Below, one piece after another: positions 44,892-55,955 of a stretch of 64,000 nt of DNA. Under the pieces are notes generated by a model. That model saw nothing but the letters and a program-made list of their open reading frames with translations. It was not told where the DNA came from and ran no database searches. This DNA comes from Anthostomella pinea. Taxonomy: Eukaryota > Ascomycota > Sordariomycetes > Xylariales > Xylariaceae. The stretch covers positions 4,340,001-4,404,000 of the forward strand of contig CAUWAG010000006.1 of NCBI GenBank assembly GCA_963556695.1. The letters run 5' to 3'. Position 1 is the first letter of the stretch. Every line of letters begins with the position of its first letter. The translations under genes were made by a program, and so were the position numbers.

Positions 44892-46248
44892 TGCCAACGG
44901 GAAGTACGTGGAGAGGACGCAGTAGGATCATGGAACTGTGATTCCTGATCAAACGAAGACGAGGAAGAGACCATGGCAAAAATTAGGAGGTGACGGGCAG
45001 TAACTTACTTACCTTTCGCCGCAGCCAACACCCAAGACATATAGGCAGGGAGGGTGTTGGCTGCAGCGGCTAGCCAATCAACGCGTTCCCCATGCCCGGC
45101 CGTACAGCTTCCCGAACTGCTCGGCCACGCCGGTCATGAATACCAGGGAGTATTTTTTAGTCTGGGGGAAAAAGCACTCTGCGATACCTAAGCGATCAGC
45201 ATGCCTTACGAGAACATGATTGCTTATTCCAGGGTGCTTTTTCTACCTACTGTCTGTAGGCAGCAAGTCTCGAATACGCGGACGGATGTGTGATCTGGTC
45301 ATAATGAGAGTCTCTCCAAAGACCCGACTGCTACATCAGCTGGTTTAGGTTTCCCAGGTGGACATCCCTGCCGTCAACGATGAGCTCGGTGTACTCCCCG
45401 GGTGCGATCAAGGTGCAAGTACACTGTACACTTGAGATGCAAGCAAAAAACCGAAATATGGGAAGAATGACGCACTCGAAAGCGTTATATATAGTAGGCT
45501 GTCTGTCCTTCGGTAAATACGCCTAACACAATGAACGCATTAGTCTTATCGAAGACAGCCATGGCCCGTCGACATCGACGATTTCTTACTCCAGAAAACG
45601 GTACCACTGGATCTTCAACAGGCTTAGCAGCAGAGGTGAGGTCGCTGCTGCCACTAATGCCCGTGTCTCTTCGGTCTGTACTGTCGAAAACATACAAGAC
45701 TATGCTTCGGAGCGGGCAGTGATGGCTCACAGAACTTTCAAAGAAAGTTATCCGCGCTTTTCAGAAATCACAGAACAGAGTCGCCCTTCCAAACCGAATA
45801 GTTCGAATCAAGAGTAAGGTGTGCCGGTGTCAAGTCACCCACCAACTGCGCTGGACGTAGAGTCATGGTCATAAGTCATCAATTCCCTATCGCTCGCAGT
45901 CTAGACACAAAAATCCTGCTCATCGCCTCTTTCAACTTCCTCGCTATGTGTTGTTGCAGTCATATGGCGTCACGTCGTGTAACAGAAACAAAGGGATACA
46001 AAAATCTCGTCTGTACTCCCATCCGAAGAAAAAAATCGTCCCCGTGTAATGAATATCTGCAAAACCGACTCCAGTCCAAGATACAGTGGCTAGACCAAGC
46101 TCATAGCACCAGATCCGTTACAGACGAGGCTACCGGGTCGCCGGATATTGGCGGACATGACTGTCGGAGGCTTCCATTGTGTGGCTAGTTCCAAGCGGTC
46201 GGCATGTCCACAAGCCAAGGGAATGCTCTCGTGCGAAGGGTTCGCCGC
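44892..46248. other. Intergenic with an inverted repeat and a small open frame
   Basis: Its contents are a 12-bp inverted repeat at 45022-45063 and a 63-codon plus-strand open frame at 45531-45722. That frame is preceded by a TATA-like gttatatatag at 45484 but has no known family and may be chance. Confidence 0.35.
45022..45063. repeat. 12-bp inverted repeat, 18-nt spacer
   Basis: cagccaacaccc faces gggtgttggctg, with partial complementarity beyond (gccg... cagcgg). It lies about 130 bp upstream of the F-box gene start and may be a regulatory hairpin or the end of a small transposon. Confidence 0.6.
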
Positions 46249-48151
46249 TCAGCGCATGTAGCGAGGTGAACGATCATAGATGATCTCGCGCTCCACAATG
46301 CGCTCGTCGTCCACCTTGTCCCAGGGCAGGGACTTTCGTTCCTTTTTGGCGTGCGATCGGCGTTCCCAGGAGTCTCTGTATTCACGTTCCCACTCGATCT
46401 CGCGAGCTCGGCGTTTACGTTCTCGGCGAATGTCATCCGACACGTTGACCAACTCAAGGACGTCCTCCTGTCTGCGGGTTAGCACTAGCCGACAGCGTGT
46501 CAACACAGGGGAGAAAAAACTTACGTAGCGCAAGTATTGCATGACGTAGAAGAAAAAATCGGTCTCCTCGTACTCATATCCCAAGCGCTCAACAGCCTCA
46601 CGAACCACAAGATCCTTTGTGATTTCCGTCCACATGTCATTACGTTTTCGAGTCGGAGCCTTGCCGCCGTCACGGATCGAGATCCGTCTGTCCCGCACCT
46701 CTTCCACTTCGACATCACGGTCTCGGGATTTCTCACGTCCACCGTTGTAGATCTGTACGCTGAGTCGCTCGCGCTCACGAGAGGGCTCTTTCTCGCGAGC
46801 CGGCGCCTCGCTGACGGCCGTGGTACTGGCACTGACGACAGTGCCTTCTCTCTCCCTCTCGGAAATGAACTTGCCCCTTCGAACACCGTTGTAACGCTGC
46901 CAGGTTACCTCGGCACCGCCGCCTCCCACACCGTCCATCTTGACCCGCTCAGTTCCCGGTGGCACGTCGACTATTGTCCAGTCGTTGGTTGCGCCATTGT
47001 AGGCCTCGCCCATGCGCCCACGCGAGTTGATCTTGCCGGTAATATACTCACCCTCGTCGTCCCAATCGGCTTTGGGCGCAGCAGATTGTGCTCGACGGCG
47101 GGTCTGGGTCTCGGAAATACGAACCCCTTCGCGATCCTTGTGGATGACTATGTCATCGTCATCATAATATGATGGCTGTTGGCGCGCACGAGGTCGCTCA
47201 CGAGGGCGAGATCGGGACCGACTGCGAATGTCGATGTCGGTCTCCTTGCGCGATGTATAGATGTCAATATCCGTTTCCCGTTGCTTGACACGCGGAGGGG
47301 CTGGTTTCGGGGCTGGAGGTGGGCTGGGTGGCTTGATACGCTCGATGCCTGGCTGAGCATTAGCACTACATAACTATCTGGGTATATCTGAACTTGATGG
47401 AAGACTTGCCGTGGTCAATGTCTCGATAGTGGGTGATGACCTCCCGCTCAATGGTCGGGCCTCGAATGACCGGCGGCGGCGACGGAGGGGGTGGTGGTGA
47501 TGGGCTCGGCGACGGAGCCCGCTCTATCTCTCTTTCACGCTCAATACGTAGGCGAATGTGGTCTCGCTCCCTCTCTGGGGTCGGCGATCGCTCTCGTCGT
47601 CGCTCGATTATGCGGGTGTCGACTCGCACGTTTGGCGGAGGAGACGGTGATCGTTCCACGTATCGAGGCCGCATGGGCATTGGCATCGGAGGGGGTGAAG
47701 GAGATCTCTCTCGCTCACGCTCGACCAGGCGCTCACGGTACCTGATCTGTGGCTGTGGGCTTGGACTGCGGGGTCGGCGGCGGTCAACCGTCTCGATCTC
47801 TCGCGACCGGAGAACCAGAGGACCAGCCTCAGCTCGGCGGTTATCCTCGCGGAGGAATGCAGGAGTGCGGTCTTCTCGCTCGCGCTCGCGAACTCGGACG
47901 TCTATGTCCACATCGTCATACTCCCGCACGGGCGCCCGACGTGGCGGCGGACTCGAGACGCGGCGTTCCCGTTCGTGTATCTCGATCTCATCGTATTCTC
48001 TGGGTGGCTCTCTGGGTGGTGGCGGACCACGGCGTTCTCTTCGTTCGTAGAACTCCACGTCATCAAATTCCCTGGGCGGCGGTCTCCGAGGGGGTCCTGG
48101 AGGGTAATCTCCTCGCTCGCTGAAATCACTCCGGCTACTCCTGTAGGCCAT
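46249..48151 (-). CDS. Arg/Glu-rich DUF8035-type protein
   Basis: Exons 48151-47410, 47348-46525 and 46467-46249 give 594 residues. The N-terminal two-thirds are charged and disordered (RERERSPSPPP, RRRERSPTPERERD runs). Conserved segments are REVITHYRDIDHG, EAYNGATNDWTIVDVPPGTERV, VTWQRYNGVRRGKF and the C-terminal block MWTEITKDLVVREAVERLGYEYEETDFFFYVMQYLRYEDVLELV, the DUF8035 region. It ends ERSHAKKERKSL-type basic sequence. The first intron (47409-47349, 61 nt) fits only with a GC-AG pair (g|gcaagt ... ccag): it restores DIDHGIERIKPP. The second (46524-46468, 57 nt) is GT-AG, a multiple of three and free of stops. The function is unknown. The RS-like composition would suit RNA or nuclear speckle association, which is inference. 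Confidence 0.75.
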
Positions 48152-50571
48152 GTTTGCGAGATGCTCCCCGTGGTGGGCCGTCCGTCTTATCAAGCAGGGC
48201 TGAGGTTGGAAACACAGAAAGCAGAAAGACGGAGAAAGGCAAAGGAGCGGTCAATTGAGTTTGGACGAAGCCTCCCGAAGTGCTGTCGCGCTTAGCGGGG
48301 TAGTCTGGGAAATAGGTATGGGCTGAGAGGGAACGCTGGACAACGCTATGATGGGTAGCGTGTGACAGTACTGCGGCCCGTCAGTCTGGAACACTACGGT
48401 TATCTTTTCCGGGCGCAAGGAGAGTCCGTCGCAGTCGAGAGTTCAGCGGGATGAGGTGTAAACCGCGAGAAGAGGTGTAGGTTTGCAAGGAGGCTTGGAG
48501 TTGATGATCAAGGGGGGGCCATAAGGTTTAGAACCAAGTCGCGGGATCCAGGGTGCCAGGGTTGAAGGGGGTCTTGAGTGGCAGGCAGGTTAGGTGTCAA
48601 GTGTCAAAAGAGCCAGCAGAGCACGCGCACCACACCTACTAGGTAGTGAGGAAGACGGGAGTGCCAGATCTTGCCGGGAGTTAATTTGGGGTGGTTAGCT
48701 GACACTAGCACCAGCAAGAGCCCAACTTCGTCATCCTACAGGAACGGGTGCCCAGGGGTCGAAGTACAAGTATTAATAAACGACGCAGGCAGCTGGCAGG
48801 CCGTTGAGCATGTATGATGTAGCATCAATTATGTGAGGGGCTGGCAGCCGGGAGCGGGAATCAGGGTAAAGGCGCTGGGATTGCGGGCTTCTTGGTTCTC
48901 GGATCCTACCATCCCCACGTGAAGCCGGCGGCCACCAGAATGCCTCCTGTCACTGCCTGTGCTGCAGCGCCGTAGGAATATGGGAAATGGAGACGGGGGA
49001 TGCGGGATGCGGGATGCGAATGCTTGAATCCATGGAACCTCTCCACATCAGACACCAGCAGCGTTCGGTAAGAGCAGGACGTGATCCTCCAACTGCCTCC
49101 CTCTCATCACCTGTGTGTCTTGGGCTCACTGCCTCAGCGTGGGACTCCGTCACGGACACGTCGTGCAGCAGCCGGCTAAGGATTGAGCGTGATCTTGTCA
49201 GCTTGTCTCGTGAGACTGCCAGTGCTGCCAGTGCAGGACTTCCTGTAGGCTCCGGACAGGACAAGATCTGGCTCGTCAATGTGTAGCACTTGACATGCTG
49301 GACTCGAGTGAAGAAGTAGAAGCACAGCTGATGGAGCCCCTCCTCGGCTTACAATTGGTGTATGTGCGTCGGCCTTCGCTGGCAATGCCGCAATAGTGGC
49401 AATACCACCTGGACTGCCGACTGCCTGCCTGACTGCCTTCCAGCTCAGGGCCGTCTCACCGAAAGGGACACATACTGAAAGTACTGCGTCTGCATTCCCA
49501 GAGGATCGCACTTCGAAGACATCATACGCGTCAAGACGCAACACTGGCTGCGGTCCGTCGCCTTTCGGATTAATTGGTCGAAGGTATTCCACCTTTGCTA
49601 TTGGTACCGTGCAGATGAAGGAAGAGCCGGGCCAGGGTGCGAAACGGACCAAAACACCCAAACGGCCCCCAGCCGCCAGCGGGGCCCAGCAGCTGCTCCA
49701 ACGAATCACCCAAATTCGGGCACACTGACGCAATGGCGCATGACCAAGATGCCCACGGGTATAATTATAGCTGTGGGGTTCCTGCGCCCCCTTTTCACAC
49801 TGCAAAGATGGATATTCCGCGCCGACGAGACGGGCACCAGCCATCTGGATAATCACATGCCCGCACATGCACCTCTGGAGACGTCAAGGTGTGTGTGTTC
49901 TGAGGTCAAGTCTCACGGGAAGCTCAAATCTCCACTCTTCCCACGCGACGAGCCAAAGTGGCTCCGCTCTCACTGTCTGACTGTCTCAGTGCGTTGGACC
50001 TCATCAGTAGGAGGAGATCCCAATTGAGATCCTCCACGGATGCGACAGGGATCAACCTTCACCGCTTAGAGCCCGACGTGCCAGCGCGACATCTCGACCC
50101 GAGATCGACTTGCCTTTCCTATGTGACAGCTTCAGCGAAGTCAAGTGGCCCAGCCGATCGTTGTATCTTCTCGACGTGGTTGCGGCGGACATCCTCCCTC
50201 GTATTAATAGCCAACATGCCAGGTCCTCATTCGCGAGAGCAAACTGGTAATGGCTCGCCTGGGCTCATTGTCGTGGTTGGAGACGGTCCTACGAAGACGA
50301 CATCATATCCTCAACAGGTCAGATGTATCACTCAGCGTCAGTAGAGACATCTTGGTTCGTATCCCGAGAACCTCGATGCGCAAGCTGGAAATTGACGAGA
50401 CGGAGCCGACTTTCCTACATGCGACGACCATAGGGCAAAGACCCGCGGATACTATGGATCATACTCTTCCACGACCAGATACTCGATTGTACACTGTCAA
50501 GTGCTGCTGAGTATTTGCTTATACTTTTATCAACTATAAACACAATCATGACGCTACTCGCCACTCTTCCT
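48152..50571. other. Long intergenic region, nothing recognised
   Basis: 2.4 kb upstream of the DUF8035-type gene and downstream of GH12. Open frames up to 230 codons (for example 49176-49868 minus) have no domain signature and unconvincing composition. No repeat was found. Confidence 0.4.
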
Positions 50572-51397
50572 CTACGAAACAGAGATGCTGTACGCAGACG
50601 TAGTCAGCACAGCATTTTCGCCCGAGAAAGGCTCAGTGCCAGCCTGCAAAGAGGTGATGTAGTAGCTAGTCGGCACGCCCTCGTTCGCCACCAGGTAGTC
50701 GAAGAAGTCCATCATGTCGCCGCTGAAGTTGTTGATGGTGCTGCTCGCCACGAACGAGAAGACTGCTACATTGCCGTTGTACCCGGAAAACAGGTTCCAC
50801 TTGCTCCCCGCGATGCTGGGGGTGGCAACCGCGCTGCCGGTCGACGAGATGGGCCCGGCGCCGCCCGAGGCGTCGAGCCAGACCATGATCTCGTAGGCGT
50901 TGCTGCCGCCGTTCGTTGCAGATAGCCAGAGGTCGTATGACACGTCTGATACCAGGTTGCTGCCGGTTTGCCTAGAATGGGCAGCAGGTGTCAGTTTTGC
51001 TGTGGTTCACCTCACGCCGCCGTCGTCTAAAGAGGATGTCTACTCACGTCCACTTCCACGTCGACGGGATCGACGACACAGCTGACAGCTGCTTGCCCAC
51101 GTTCTCCAGCGCGACATTCGAATAACTTTTGACCTGGCCGGCGCCGCCTTCCCAAGTCCAGGAGGTCGACCAGGCCACCGTGCTGCCGCTGAGCGAAGTG
51201 AAGTACGTGCACTGGGACCCCGAGGTAGCTTGCGCCGCGCCCCAGTTGTTGTGGTAGATGGTGTAGGCGCCGGTCTGCAGCGAGCCGAACGAGTCGCATG
51301 AGATCGTCGTGGCGCGCTTGGTCTTCGTCGGCGTCGGCGTAGCGAGCGCGTCGCCGGCGGCCAGGGCCAGGGATAGGAGCGAGAAGGCGGACTTCAT
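50572..51397 (-). CDS. Secreted GH12 endoglucanase/xyloglucanase
   Basis: Exon 1 is 51397-51048, a 76-nt intron is 51047-50972, and exon 2 is 50971-50572, giving 249 residues, normal for family GH12. A signal peptide (MKSAFSLLSLALAAGDALAT) precedes the mature part. Family patterns are YHNNWGAAQATSGSQCT, STSWTWEGGAGQVKSYSNV, and the catalytic pair: nucleophile Glu in AYEIMVWLD and acid/base Glu in LQAGTEPFSG. The enzyme cleaves beta-1,4-glucan or xyloglucan of plant cell walls outside the cell. The choice between substrates cannot be made by eye. Confidence 0.9.
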
Positions 51398-52936
51398 TTC
51401 GAATGATGGTTATAGTGAACGACTGTAAAGGCGATGCGTGTGCCAGAGGATCGTGAAAGGTTGACCGGACTGCGGGTCGTTGGGCTTTATATCACCTTCA
51501 CCAGGGACAACGATCCATCGCCGTCGTCGTCACCTTTAATTGCGACGAGTACTGGGGTCCGCCCGGAATCGCATCTAGATACGAAAGCATCACGGCGTTC
51601 TACGGCTGGGTGGGGTCGGGCCCGGGGGTTGCCCTTTCTTCCACGAATCGGGCACCCGCGGCGGACCCGCAGAGCCCGTAATGTTCCCGGGGGCACGTTT
51701 CGAGTAAAATGCGGAGGTGGGCTACACGCTGCTGGCGCCGATCACTCCCTGTCTGAGGCGGAGTGGACAGCGGATGAAAGTTTGGTAATGACCGGAGATG
51801 ACAATGACACAGGAACTGCTGTTTTCTGGTGGGATAATTCGGTAACTCGGAGAGCAGAGTTTAAAGCTCACGATTTTTGCAATTGACCTCAACACCGCAT
51901 CCACACCATCTCTGGTAACGTTAATGCCAGGACGTCACTTGAGGCCTGGGCTGAAAACCCCGAAGCCTGAACCCAGGCATCGGCATCCCTTTACTTCTTT
52001 CGGAACAATGTCTGGCGCGAGACCATGGTCCATGTCTCGCTTCAAGTTCTTCGCACCCTTCTCATTCATCCAAAGGGCTTCCGCCTTTCGTGTTCAGGCG
52101 TTTTGATCCCACAAATCAACTTCATGAACGTGTGGTTCGACGCATGTCTGGCATGTGCCACAGCCTGCCGCACGAGGCACAATAATGCATCATCCAATCT
52201 AGAGGTTTCATTGGACATTCGAGGGCCGGGGAGTTGTAATGAGTGTTCGACCACCGCGCCACCTCCACGGTACCCGTCACAGAAGAACCAGACGGCGAGG
52301 CGACGGTGGATGGATCGTGGTCTACAGATGGAGTTTGCCGGATACCTTTCATAACGGACGAAGACACACTTGAACCTGGGGTAGTCGCCCATGGTGATCG
52401 TACCGCTACCCAACCTTCATGCTCGTATCTTGTCCATTCAGAGAACGGGGGCGGTCACCATCTTTGGAACGAACCCTGTGGGAATGAGCAAGGAAAGCCT
52501 TATACGAAATAAGTATCTACTTTCCTCATATACTATCACCTACGGGGAAGAATGGATGTAGGCGGACTCCTGCCGATGTCACACGCGTTAACTCCGGCAG
52601 CGCATCGACATCGTGTTGAATGGCGCGCAAGCCACCGTGGCGTTCAGGGAGGTGGCAGTGCACCAACAAGGCCAATAGGGCATTTTTGGGCCACTTAGCC
52701 CACAGAAGGATTTTCACAGAGATACAACAAGAACACGGATTACACCAGAATATACGTTTTCACCCATCTAAATGCCCCCACGCTCTGTTTGACACATCGA
52801 GCGGAATTATGTTCGTAAGATTCTAGTTATAGCATTCATTAACATGTCAACGGTCATGAGCTTCTGTATCGATCTGATAGATGTTCAAGAGGTATGAAAG
52901 CGATTCATTTTATTTTTTAAACTCTTCGGCCGGAAG
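51398..52936. other. Intergenic, nothing recognised
   Basis: 1.5 kb upstream of the GH12 gene. Short open frames only. No RNA gene or repeat was identified. Confidence 0.4.
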
Positions 52937-53407
52937 GGAGGAGCCAAACCCAAATACCCCGAAAGACAACAGAAATCAGAGCCCCCGTGCTGTACGCCAA
53001 GCTGGTACTGCCTGCTCAACAAAATGTACCATTATATCCATCATGGACCTAGCTAACAAATGGGATTCAACTGCCAATGCCAGAGTCACCCTCCTTGGCC
53101 ATATTGCGAAAGTAGGATCCATGACTTTGCTCTCAATCAGAACCTTGAAGATCGGAGGCATGATCTTCAACTAGAAGAACGTCAGCTTCTTAGTCAGCTT
53201 CTTAAGAATCGTGCATATATCAAGACAAGGCTATCATACCATGCGGCGGTCTTTAGGATGAGCAACATTGCCACTCCAAGAAGTTTGCTGGTCAGACTGG
53301 TCGCCGGGAATGTGGGTGCGAAAGATCATGTTTCGAAAGATTATTAGCGTACAGCACGGGAGCTCTGCTTTCTGTTGTCTTTCGGGGTATTTGGGTTTGG
53401 CTCTTCC
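52937..53407. mobile_element. 471-bp element with 61-bp inverted ends
   Basis: 52937-52997 (ggaggagccaaacccaaata...) is inverted by 53347-53407 with only three mismatches in 61. The centre (349 bp) carries no recognisable protein. It resembles a MITE with long ends or a foldback element, or a locus that makes a hairpin RNA. No target-site duplication was evident at the edges; the flanks differ. Confidence 0.65.
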
Positions 53408-54502
53408 CATGCTCTTCCATTGCGGTCGAAATGCTCAATAACATAAATAGATTGAAGTAGGTGAGTTGCAATGTGGTTCCGTTGTCAGTGTATCATTATA
53501 TCCAACTTGAGCCCTGGTAAAAGGTGAAACTCGAAATCTGATGATAGTACTAGCAAAATATACTTGGGGAATAAGAGTAAACGGCACGGAGCTGGTGATA
53601 CTTGGTGGGCATGGCATGGGGTCTCTTCTCCTTACACCTACAGACTAGAAGCTGAATTCGACTCATGAGAACCGGTGTTTACTAGAGGAGAAAAACAAGC
53701 AATGAGACAATCAAGCATACTATCAAACATACAAGTGTCACATTCGTTCACTTATGTGTCAGCTATAGTCTAGTTACTTATAAGACATTGGCAGAATACC
53801 GTCCGGAACTCTTGAGATCGGTCGTACGCGATGCCATTGTCGCAGCCTTACGCAGCTGTGTGCGCGTAGCTCAGAGCAAAACACCTATACATAGCTTCGA
53901 GGGAACAGATAATGGCATATTCCTGGGTCTGGAGGGTCTGCCCACCGTCTTTTGTTCTAAGCCAGTACCAGAGTAAGTATTTGTCTGGGAGTGTTCACCT
54001 TCGACTTTCCTAAGAGATCCCTCAGGCACCATGTAGACAGTGCCAGGTATTGAATCAGGCTATATGACGCAAATATTATGCCGGATGATTTTCCCATTAA
54101 TCCTGAACGATCAGGTAGCGAAAAATCGTCGGTCGGTTCAGCTACGCATACAGACGAATCCACTTGCTCGATTACCACCCCCATGAGAGACGTATTTCTT
54201 CCATTCCGCATCATTGCGTTGATCTTTCTAGTTACTTGAGGGTCTCCAAAAGAAATTGTTTTTGCACGGCGACCATTTCAACGTCACCCAAGCAACCAGC
54301 CAGCACTTCCCGCACCTACCCAGCAACCATTTCGCTGCATTTCCTGCACCCTCCTCAGTGATTACTACTTGGCACTTCCTACAACACTTTCGTGCAATCA
54401 CCCCTCCACCGCTGAACGCCAACCAGCTTTGAATCATAAAAGGTAATCTTTCAAAGTCACGGAACTTCTCCATCCATCACAATCACCAGCGAAGACTCGA
54501 AG
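53408..54502. other. Intergenic with a possible gene fragment
   Basis: A plus-strand open frame at 53788-53976 (MAEYRPELLRSVVRDAIVAAL... GIFLGLEGLPTVF) ends at a splice-donor-like gtaagt (53972), and its continuation past a ctcag acceptor soon reaches a stop. It may be a relic of a multi-exon gene. I cannot name the family. The rest shows nothing. Confidence 0.3.
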
Positions 54503-54721
54503 ATGGAGCCTCGAGGACACGATGACCGCAACCTGGCCGAGCCGACGGAACTCAGAATCAATCCCGAGATTTGGTTCTCAGCACGCGGATCGCAAATAGT
54601 GCAGCATCGACCAACGCATCACGGAAATGAGACGAACCGCGAGAGCAACTCGTTTGGCATCGAAGGACTAGCATCAGGAACTATTCTAGAGAGAACACCC
54701 CCCCCCCCCCCGGAATTTTAA
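54503..54721 (+). pseudogene. N-terminal segment separated by a C14 tract
   Basis: ATG 54503 codes MEPRGHDDRNLAEPTELR and runs to 54721 through a run of 14 C (54698-54711). The RRM-like frame that follows needs a shift of one base relative to this one. A change in the length of the C-run, or slippage there, would fuse both parts (…ERTPPPPPGILTRLAMTAP). It may be a true N-terminus broken by a homopolymer change or a sequencing error. Confidence 0.4.
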
Positions 54722-54732
54722 CTCGACTGGCA

Positions 54733-55440
54733 ATGACGGCCCCTCGAAGGATTATCGGGCCATCACAGTCGACCGTCGGAGCCGCAGCCCCAGGCGCACT
54801 CACACTCGCAACCGGATCCTACCGTCTCCATCCTGTCCCACAAGAAAATTACCAGGGAAACTTTATGGCGCCGGAGAATCGGTCAGCGGATATCACAGAC
54901 GCCCAGAGCGTCTCGCTGTGGCTTTGGAATTTACCTCTGCATGTCGCCTACCACAAGCTGCTGAGCGCAATCAGAAACATTGGTCCCATCTTTCAAACCT
55001 ACATCAACGGGCCAAATGAGGAATTTCCTCACACATGCGCAGCGAAGTTAACATTCCTCGATAAAGATTCGACAAATCGGATGCTCGAAATGATCCGCGC
55101 CAAAAATCTAATGGTTCGCGGCATGGTGGCGGAGGGACGACTCTACAGAATCAAGGTGGCGCCGCGCCCTCGAAGATCCGAGTCGCGAGTCATCGAAGTC
55201 ACGGGACCTAAGGAGGTTGTCAGAATGGAGGTCTTGGAGAGGATTTGGCGTGGGATCACATACCAGCTCGACGAAGTCCTCGTTCTTTCCGAGAAGGAAG
55301 ATAGCCGCACCCTAGAGGTGCGGTTTGGCTCGTACAGACGGCAGGCGGAATCGGCAAGAAAGGCGATATACCAGCACAAAGATGACGCTGCTTTCTCAGG
55401 AACCCAGGCTCGGCTTTGGGCGCAGGTCAGGTCTCGCTAG
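54733..55440 (+). CDS. RRM-like RNA-binding protein
   Basis: 235 residues from ATG 54733. Residues ~58-140 have the order of an RRM: a strand VSLWLWNLPLHV, a helix YHKLLSAIRNIGPI, a strand QTYINGPNEEF, AAKLTFLDKDSTNRMLEMIRA, then a strand RLYRIKVAP. The usual aromatic RNP residues are only partly present, so this is a divergent RRM. The C-terminal part (SRVIEVTGPKEVVRMEVLERIW) is helical. In the first 150 bp a second open frame reads DRRSRSPRRTRTRNR-like Arg/Ser sequence, and its equivalent is the better one in the downstream copy. The true N-terminal exon is therefore uncertain. Function is unknown. Confidence 0.55.
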   Translation: MTAPRRIIGPSQSTVGAAAPGALTLATGSYRLHPVPQENYQGNFMAPENRSADITDAQSVSLWLWNLPLHVAYHKLLSAIRNIGPIFQTYINGPNEEFPHTCAAKLTFLDKDSTNRMLEMIRAKNLMVRGMVAEGRLYRIKVAPRPRRSESRVIEVTGPKEVVRMEVLERIWRGITYQLDEVLVLSEKEDSRTLEVRFGSYRRQAESARKAIYQHKDDAAFSGTQARLWAQVRSR

Positions 55441-55955
55441 GGGCTAGACCCGTGTGCGTAATGCTCCGAGCGTAACGGCGGGCTGTTATTGAGAACTCGT
55501 TGCTTCTCCATTCCTTTCGTCAACAGACGAGATGGGCATGCGATGGCCCGTACACATTCATCGACGACCGGCGCACTCGAGGAATTCCACTCTGATTCAT
55601 CTCTGCTTCTACCAAACAGCATGCAGATCGCAAGACCCGCCCGAAAACAGCCATCGATAGGTCTAAAGAACACACTCTTTCGTTGACCCTGGTCAACCAG
55701 ATGCAACGCGTATTCTGGAAGCAAGGGAAAGGCAAGGAGAACAATACTTTGCCATTGATTGGGTCATAGATCTTCGTCGGCGCTGGGGTTAAGTAGATAT
55801 ATGTCGGATAGAACAATGAGCACGTGGATTTTCTCTCCCCTTACCTTTACAACCTTAGGAGCCGCGGATTGATAACCTCTGTACTCATGTGCAGGCCAGG
55901 CCACACTCAAACGCGGCCCTAAGGGTGAAGACGACATAATCAATGCATTCGACGC
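55441..55955. other. Spacer between the RRM-like gene and its copy
   Basis: About 500 bp. No gene is supported. Confidence 0.35.

Noticed and set aside
47433..48050. Plus-strand Arg/Ser-rich frame
   Set aside because: Antisense of the RERERSPSPPP stretch of the DUF8035-type gene; the minus strand has conserved segments and workable splices.
49176..49868. 230-codon minus-strand frame
   Set aside because: Composition looks random, there is no domain, and competing frames are open on the other strand.
52976..53170. Minus-strand frame inside the inverted-repeat element
   Set aside because: 64 codons spanning an inverted end with no known transposase motif.
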